In this document: positions 57,901-64,000 of the stretch, in pieces
How the letters are laid out: the number at the start of each line of letters is the position of its first letter
How positions within the stretch are numbered: the stretch's first letter is position 1
Assembly (NCBI RefSeq): GCF_963678635.1
Contig: NC_087063.1
Location: forward strand, 71,009,617-71,073,616
Source of the DNA: Symsagittifera roscoffensis
Lineage: Eukaryota; Xenacoelomorpha; Acoela; Convolutidae
Length of the DNA stretch: 64,000 bases
Direction: 5' to 3'
Program-made: the position numbers and the translations under genes
Notes under the pieces: model-generated
The model's input: the letters and a program-made list of their open reading frames with translations, nothing else
Database searches by the model: none
What the model was told of the DNA's origin: nothing

Positions 57901-60900
57901 ATTTAAATACATTCCTATATGCATTAATATGTATGATTGCACTTCTGTAAAATATAAGAGCATTTGAAGACATTTGCGGAAAACCGAAATAAAAAAACGG
58001 AAACAAATCCTCAAGACCTATTAAAGTCTGAATTACGTTAATCGATTCCTAACAACAATTTCTTATCGTAAGCAAATCCATACGCAACAGTCAGTTTGAT
58101 AACCAGGGAATGCGAAAAAAACTCCTATTGGAGCCAAGGAAATCAAAATGGCTGACTTTTCATTTGACAAAAATTTATGTAAACTGAAGCAATTGGGGAG
58201 CTTTAAGCTGGTCTACTGAAACATTGAACACTTAATTAGACCATAAAATTCGACATAGATCTCTACTGATTTAAATACAATAAAAAACCAAAGACATTCC
58301 TAATCAAAATACAAACCTGATTCCTTCAACTGGAAACAATTCCATTCATAAATTTGAAATTAGTAGACATTTAGCCATTCATAACTTTTCTCCTGAGTCG
58401 GCTTCCCCATCAACTCACATTAGCATCAGTTTTATAGTGTAACAAATTTTACAAGGATAAGTATGACGACCAATTATGTTTCTTATGTCCTAATTATTTG
58501 GCATGTAGTTTGATAAAATCGAACAATTTGAACCAATTACGTGCAAACTCGCAAAGGCTGCGGAAAAAGGCTCCTAAATCTTACTATTTAACTTTAATTG
58601 CATATTCAAGCTAACTGATCCGTATGCTTATGATTTCCGAGTGCTTATGATTTGCACTTTTTCTTTACATTATCCAATTCAGAGAAGTGCTTATGATTTG
58701 CACTTTTTCTTTACACTATCCAATTCAGAGAAGTGCTTATGATTTGCACTTTTTCTTTACACTTTCCAATTCAGAGAAGTGCTTATGATTTGCACTTTTT
58801 CTTTACATTATCCAATTCAGAGAAGTGCTTATGATTTGCACTTTTTCTTTTCACTATCCAATTCAGAGAAGTGCTTATGATTTGCACTTTTTCTTTACAT
58901 TATCCAATTCAGAGAAGTGCTTATGATTTGCACTTTTTCTTTACACTATCCAATTCAGAGAAGTGCTTATGATTTGCACTTTTTCTTTACACTATCCAAT
59001 TCAGAGAAGTGCTTATGATTTGCACTTTTTCTTAACATTATCCAATTCAGAGAAGTGCTTATGATTTGCACTTTTTCTTTTCACTATCCAATTCAGAGAA
59101 GTGCTTATGATTTGCACTTTTTCTTTACACTATCCAATTCAGAGAAGTGCTTATGATTTGCACTTTTTCTTTACACTATCCAATTCAGAGAAGTGCTTAT
59201 GATTTGCACTTTTTCTTTACATTATCCAATTCAGAGAAGTGCTTATGATTTGCACTTTTTCTTTTCACTATCCAATTCAGAGAAGTGCTTATGATTTGCA
59301 CTTTTTCTTTACATTATCCAATTCAGAGAAGTGCTTATGATTTGCACTTTTTCTTTACACTATCCAATTCAGAGAAGTGCTTATGATTTGCACTTTTTCT
59401 TTACATTATCCAATTCAGAGAAGTGCTTATGATTTGCACTTTTTCTTTACATTATGCAATTCAGAGAAAACTTCAACACTAGGTAATTTTTAATCCCTCG
59501 CGAATTCTGAAAATTAAAATCCACTTTTGAAACTAGAAGACAATCACGTTTTGACCTTACCATTTTCGCAGATCGAGCGTGGATTTTTCCCTCCCTTCTA
59601 ACAAAGAAATGAACTGAACTAAAGGATTAATCATGATTCAAACCGCAAAAATCAAACTTGAGCGTAAACTTTTCCTAAATAAAATCTAGACCAAGATGAT
59701 TGAAAACATGTAAAATTCTTTACCGATTAATTACTAGCAAGTGACACCAGTGAACCAAAAGCATAATGGTCAATTTCAAAGATACCCACAAAAGCTGCAC
59801 TTTGCAGAAATAAGCAAGAAAATCACAAGAAATAGCTCTAAAAATGTAAAATAAGGAAAGAAAGAAAAAGTAAAAAAAAACAAGCCTCGAAAAATAAAGC
59901 TTTTGCAATATGCCGGAATCCATCTTCGTACTTAGAGATAAGAAGCCTCACGTTTTCGCATAAACGGCACGACTGCGCAAAAATATTAACACTAGATGCC
60001 AATAAAAAAGCTAGAGTTGCTATTGAATTGCGTATGTTATGCAGCAAAAAGGCCACGTGCCGGATTTGATTTCCAACTTGTAGATTACAAGTCCCACATC
60101 CTCGAATCTGCCCCACCGTTGCTTGGAAAAAACACTAAGACTAACCACGAACAAAGCAGCTACCGATGCTATCAAATTGCCAATGCTTGGAAACATAAAA
60201 GAATAAAGAAATAACGGAACTTTATCTCTGCGAGTCTTTCATCGCTCTGTTATTTTAAAGCTGTATTTGAGTACATTATTCTGAGTGAAAATGTTAACAT
60301 TAACTTAAATGGCTAATAGCACCAAGTGCAGTTTATCTGCGCTGTAACTGCCACGTACACTCTGGGTTTTCTTATGATAGAATAACTTGGTTATTGAGTT
60401 TTTGGATGAAACTCAAAATTTCGAATTACGGCAAAATTGCTTATCAGACAATTTCATAGTAATAAGTTGCTTCTGCTATTTTTACACAAATTTGGTGATA
60501 AAAAGTATGGAAATGTGGCAAAAAAAATAATTATTTTTCTCTTTTCAGACAATTTCCCTTAGTCGATGAAATTGTATGATAATCTTTTTTTTTTCATAGT
60601 ATGAAATTGTATGACAAGCATTTTTTGTCATCCCGGGATCTAACTAATCTCCTTGTTTTTATTATTCACACTTGTTTTTATTGTTGTTAAGGCCTTGCAA
60701 ACTTATGCTTCCTAAAACAGTTGCTTCAGAGCTCAGCTATTGCAACCCAGTTATTTTTAAATTTACTGATGCTAAGAATAAGACGAGAACTAGTAGTTTT
60801 GGATTAAGGAGTTTCTCAAAACTATGCAGCCCACGATAGACTGTTTTCTCTTATTTAAAAAAGAAACTGATGCGACTAGCAAGGGTGTTGGGCTCTTTTT

Positions 60901-62130
60901 CCTCCTCTTTCCTCCTCCTCCCTCCCTCCCTCCCTCCCCCCCCCCCCCTCCCTCCCCATCTATCTCACTCGAACATGAATTTTATGGTCTAACGAGTGGT
61001 TTTACAAGGTTAATTATGAAGAACAAATATGTTTGTCATGGTCTAATTAGTCTGTATGTCAATTTTCATGTTAATCGGACAAAGTGAAATGCAATTTCAA
61101 ATATAAAAATTTGCAGGTGGGGGAAAGGAAAAAAGAGCCGGATGTTGCAACCTAGGTACTAAGTGTTTAGAAGTATATAACAGACGATCAAGTACAAAAT
61201 CACAGGCTCAAATTGTTCATCAACAACAAATTTATAAGAGTTCATCTCAAAACAAACTGAAACAGACGTTTGGGTCGTTTTCGAGTTTTAGGTCTATCAA
61301 TTTTTCTATACGAAAAATTTTCATAAACATTAATTGAGACCATTTGATTGCAATTGCAGCAAAGAAGAATAAACAAAGTTGGAAAACGCCAATGTCGAAA
61401 AAAAAACTTAAGAAAAATTGGAGCTTTTTCCTTTGCCCCCTGTTTTACGTGGTCATAATGTGATGAAATTTTGCATGGTGAACAAACTAACTATTGTGAA
61501 CACATTTGTTCTTCATAACTTACTTCGCTACATCACGCGCTCAGCCATAATAACACGCCAGACAATTGAATGGAGAACTTGAAATGTGAGGGGGGGGGGG
61601 GGTGGGAGGTGAGTGGAAAAGAGCCAAAAACGGTGCGCAAGTGAGGTGGGTGGGGAAAGGAAAAAATTAAAGCCACCGTCCATCACAATATCAGGCCACT
61701 AAGTTGTAATCTAAGCCTAAACATTTTTTGAACCATATTTAAAAAATTAAAGTATCCATTTAACAAACAATCTGCCCTTCAAAAAAGGGAGGGAGCTTGT
61801 GAAATATGTTAAATCAGCGACTTTTCGACCAATCAGAAAGCAGCAAAAAAAGAAATCTCAATAAAAAGCTGTAGTGCTATTTACTGCTTTTATAGGGGTG
61901 GAAACTTTTTAGTAGATACCATAGAGTTAGGTTGTTGAGTAGATCTAAAAAAACGGGTATTTAAAACGCTGATATGCTCAAACTGGGTGGTAATCTGGTA
62001 AAGAGCCGCATAATTAGCATGAAGCTGGAAGTTTTGCAATGTGGGTGGGAAGTGGAAAAGAGTCCACCACTCCTTCAGATTGCATTGATTGAACACTTAC
62101 TCCTTTCAACTCTGCTAATCTGTCTTTCAT
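45942..62130 (-). CDS. Syntaxin-1-like plasma-membrane Q-SNARE, complete
   Basis: Ten minus-strand exons: 62130-62101, 56051-55919, 55180-55089, 54578-54479, 54330-54256, 53876-53740, 48294-48169, 46683-46546, 46299-46189 and 46019-45942. They sum to 1020 bases (339 aa plus stop) with matching phase throughout. The start MKDRLAELK is the syntaxin N-peptide known to contact Munc18. FMKEFF (about residue 78) opens the Habc helices, and [12 protein letters not shown] marks the third helix. The SNARE motif runs from about [11 protein letters not shown] to VITAAK, with the central-layer Gln in LVENQ exactly at the 46546/46299 junction. A Lys-rich [10 protein letters not shown] and one membrane segment ([20 protein letters not shown]) follow, ending NVT. 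Syntaxins pair with SNAP-25 and synaptobrevin types to drive vesicle fusion. Unusual: the linker before Habc is about 50 aa longer than in typical syntaxin-1. Donors GTTAGT and GTTAGC are used at two introns. Confidence 0.93.
46684..48168. other. Syntaxin intron
   Basis: AT-rich sequence with no exon or clear repeat boundaries recognised. Confidence 0.6.
49605..49865 (-). mobile_element. tRNA-derived SINE-like repeat, copy D
   Basis: The minus strand has GTGGCCGAGAGGGCAGG (A-box position) and TTACAGGTTCGAAGCC (B-box position). Flanking segments match copies B and C. Confidence 0.7.
51120..51721 (-). pseudogene. Non-LTR retrotransposon reverse transcriptase relic
   Basis: On the minus strand an 80-aa frame (51721-51479) has a KRSTTFAL...[20 protein letters not shown] segment like the LINE pattern around DLSAAFDTVDH. 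Further on, in broken frames, are VLSPVPFNF (compare VLSPLLFN), [10 protein letters not shown] (compare the catalytic YADD) and [21 protein letters not shown] (compare the conserved DG...PKVLGVTFD region). The order and spacing fit a Jockey/CR1-like reverse transcriptase. Stops, shifts and loss of one catalytic Asp show it is dead. Confidence 0.6.
55470..55560 (-). mobile_element. tRNA-like head of a SINE-like repeat, copy E
   Basis: The minus strand reads TAGCGTAGAGATAGGGA and, about 35 bases later, GGGTTCGAACCTGGGCA. These are the best A-box and B-box matches in the window. The context is a syntaxin intron of repeats; no intact cloverleaf is apparent, so I do not call a tRNA gene. Confidence 0.5.
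56985..57455 (+). repeat. Three degenerate tandem repeats of about 185 bp
   Basis: Each has a TTTTCTGAAA start, a CAAAAACTAC-type middle and a final CTGACAG segment (near 57110, 57297 and 57444). Divergence is high. Confidence 0.6.
58641..59468 (+). repeat. 46-bp tandem array, 18 copies
   Basis: The unit runs GTGCTTATGATTTGCAC, TTTTTCTTT(A/T)CA(T/C)TATCC, AATTCAGAGAA. Starts at 58641 and 59423 are exactly 17 periods apart. Copies vary mainly at a few central bases, and the variants recur in order, pointing to amplification in blocks. Confidence 0.97.
59780..60200 (-). mobile_element. tRNA-derived SINE-like repeat, copy F, diverged
   Basis: It shares CAAAGCAGCTACCGATGCTATCAAATTGCCAATGC-like segments (60153-60187) with copy D (AAAGCAGCTACATATGCTA). 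The head is poorly preserved. Confidence 0.5.
60978..61139 (+). repeat. Left arm of a long inverted repeat around syntaxin exon 1
   Basis: It reads from AATTTTATGGTCTAACGAG to GGAAAAAAGAGCC. Its complement is at 62342-62508. Confidence 0.85.
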
Positions 62131-63625
62131 TGGTCGGCAACGTCAACAACAGCGACACCTTCTCGAACTCCCACAGAGTTATATCACCCCTTAGTTTTAT
62201 TCGCCAATTCTGCTCCTCAAACATTTATCGTCGCTCATAGGGTGCGATTGTAATGACGTTACGATTATAACCAATTGTCTCAAAGTATGAATAAATCAGT
62301 ACTGCAAGCTATGAAGTTTGCACGTGTCAATTTGAGAGAATGGCTCTTTTTCCTTCCCCCCTCCCACCTGCAAATTTTTATATTTGAAGTTACTGTTCAC
62401 TTTGTTCGATTATTATGAAAATTGACAGGCAGACTCATTAGGCCATGACAAACATATTTGGTCTTCATAACTTTCCTTGTAAAACCACTCGTTAGACCAT
62501 AAAATTCGTCCGGAAAAAAGAGCCGAGAGAAAATTACTATGTAGTAGTAAATCAACAATCATTTTTCCCCTATTTTAAATTTAGAGAGATCCTTCTTTTT
62601 TCACTTTGCTGCAGCTGCAAAACTTGTAAACGTGGACAAGTGAGCTGATTTTTACAAGATTTGTTACATGCAAAATTCCCTATTTACAATTGCTAACAAC
62701 TTTTTAGTGTAACTTCACGAGGGTGACTAGAAAAGAGCCATGAAATCTCCATAGAAGACTCTAGAAAATCTGCGTTTACACTTGAAACGCGTAGTTTTTT
62801 TATTGACAGGTAGCGTCAAAAAAAGGCTCCTTGCCTCTTCCCTCCTCCACATTTGAAAATTTCAATTTCATACAACTTATGCCTGTCATTTTGGCTCAAT
62901 AGGTAAGTTTTGTTATAAAATAGATTCAGAATTGTTTATTTGTTCACCGTGCAAATGTCACTACATTATAAAAATGTTAAAACTGTTTTTGAAAACTGAA
63001 TACAAAAGGGAGGGATTAGAAATTGCAACTCAGATAGAACTAACTCTTAAAAAGAAACTGGTAGCTGACAATTTTATTTCATTTTTATATAAAAAATCGT
63101 AAAGAATCTTCGCTATGATCTTTTTTTTTTGCCAATGAATATCAATTAAATCACACAAAGAACAAAAAAATATATTCGACTATCAATTTCGGGAGAAAAA
63201 TGTCACGTTGAAGCGCTTCAAATTTTGAGACACCTTTTATGATTGATACTTTTACAGAGAACTGGGTCAAAAGGTAATTTTTTATTAGAAACTAAAAGTC
63301 ATCCATTTTTTTTCAGGCGTTTTGCTCTTTTGTAACCGCAGAGCGTAACTTTTCTTCTTTTTAGATACTGAATTTGGATTCGAAAAGAAATCAAGTCAAA
63401 TCGCAAAAAAAAATTTCCTGAATAGATTTTAGAATTCTTTAAGCAAAAAAAAACAATCAACGACCTAAATGTATTAAATCAATTCATTCTTTAATTTTAT
63501 AAACGAAAATACAGTAATACAAAATTGAAAGATTAGCGAGTATTTTGGGTGGAAAAAACTTAAACACACTCGAAGACAAAGTTCCTGCCCACTTATTGCG
63601 CTCTTCGCTTACCCTTGGGCTGCTG
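62131..63625. other. Intergenic region between syntaxin and RCC1-repeat genes
   Basis: It should contain the syntaxin promoter and the RCC1-repeat gene 3' end, since both genes read leftward. It contains the right arm of the inverted repeat. No gene was seen. Confidence 0.6.
62342..62508 (-). repeat. Right arm of the long inverted repeat
   Basis: It is complementary to 60978-61139 with scattered mismatches. About 1.2 kb separates the arms. Confidence 0.85.
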
Positions 63626-64000
63626 TCATTTGTCAGAGTAGTAGGCCGATATTGTTGTCCAAGGAGCTGCAGCTATTGATACAACAACAACAGGTGTGCT
63701 AGTTCCAAAATCCATTATTTTTGGCTGCCAATTTGCACTGCTCTCTTCGTAATAATTACGCATGTTATTTTCGTCATTAGGAGGTCCAGGTTGGCATTGG
63801 CCATATGCATTCCAACCAAAGGTCCACACATTTCCATCTACATCTAACAGCACTGAATGCCTGGACCCCAAGGCCACTTTCTGGAAATCAACGAAATTTT
63901 CCGATTTTACTTCCGCTGGACGCATGCTGATATCCAGCAGCCGAGGCGAGGAAATAACTGACCCTTCCGTCATGGGATCAGCCCCAATTTGCCCATCAGC
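63626..64000 (-). CDS. RCC1-repeat protein, last exon (RCCD1-like)
   Basis: The minus-strand frame is open from the window edge to a stop at 63626, about 124 codons. It starts ADGQIGADP and has VALGSRHSVLLDVDGNVWTF and GWNAYGQC, the typical RCC1 blade pattern of Gly, His, Asp-Gly and Gly-x-N-x-YGQ. The C-terminus VVSIAAAPWTTISAYY resembles the final blade of RCCD1, a chromatin-linked RCC1-domain protein; this assignment is from recalled family pattern only. The 5' exons are beyond the window. An in-frame Met at 63973 need not be the start, because the upstream codons still read as RCC1 repeat. Confidence 0.8.
   Translation of the reverse strand, partial: ADGQIGADPMTEGSVISSPRLLDISMRPAEVKSENFVDFQKVALGSRHSVLLDVDGNVWTFGWNAYGQCQPGPPNDENNMRNYYEESSANWQPKIMDFGTSTPVVVVSIAAAPWTTISAYYSDK

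Larger units (their letters stand above)
56052..62100. other. First intron of the syntaxin gene
   Basis: The intron holds three degenerate tandem repeats of about 185 bases (56985-57455), the 46-bp array (58641-59468), SINE-like copy F (about 59780-60200) and the left arm of a long inverted repeat (60978-61139), with poly-C and poly-G runs near 60937-60950 and 61589-61601. No exon was seen. Confidence 0.7.

Noticed and set aside
58641-59468. CRISPR-like regular array
   Set aside because: Units are contiguous and near-identical with no unique spacers, and the genome is animal. It is a minisatellite.

Overview
This window is nuclear DNA of an invertebrate animal. Protein-coding exons are short and GC-richer, introns are long and AT-rich, GT-AG splicing is clear, and a run of N (26072-26271) marks a scaffold gap. 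The genes (syntaxin, Ly6/uPAR, immunoglobulin-superfamily, RCC1-repeat) are generic to animals. I cannot name the phylum from the sequence.

Layout. 1-2350: decayed 3' end of a Ty3/Gypsy-type LTR retrotransposon (integrase, C-terminal extension, polypurine tract, probable LTR start). 3128-25693 (+): nine exons of a transmembrane immunoglobulin-superfamily gene: three Ig domains, each split by an intron, one membrane segment, and a long His/Gln/Pro-rich cytoplasmic tail. Its 5' end lies outside the window. 27295-34828 (-): a complete four-exon Ly6/uPAR gene (133 aa) with signal peptide, ten cysteines and a GPI-type C-terminus. 38182-45761 (+): a 7.6-kb, young Ty3/Gypsy element with near-identical LTRs and a 5-bp target duplication, but with an in-frame stop and frame breaks. 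45942-62130 (-): a complete ten-exon syntaxin-1-like gene (339 aa). 63626-64000 (-): the last exon of an RCC1-repeat protein resembling RCCD1.

The host genes were assembled by matching splice-site phase exon by exon. The Ly6 and syntaxin models each sum to a whole number of codons and recover every family landmark. The syntaxin is a plasma-membrane Q-SNARE for vesicle fusion, the Ly6 protein a GPI-anchored surface protein, and the Ig protein a surface receptor or adhesion molecule. Nothing in the sequence links them functionally; they are neighbours, not an operon.

Introns and intergenic DNA are crowded with repeats: a 1.62-kb tandem duplication, an 18-copy 46-bp array, Tc1/mariner-like MITEs with TA target sites, at least five tRNA-derived SINE-like copies in one orientation, a dispersed hairpin repeat that may be a Helitron-type end, a long inverted repeat around syntaxin exon 1, and a LINE reverse-transcriptase relic. 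I saw no CRISPR array and no clearly new multi-gene system. The most unusual points are the extended charged linker of the syntaxin, the Gag start codon formed at the LTR/primer-site junction, the UGA between the Gag capsid region and its zinc knuckles, and a possible frame-switching cassette exon in the Ig gene.
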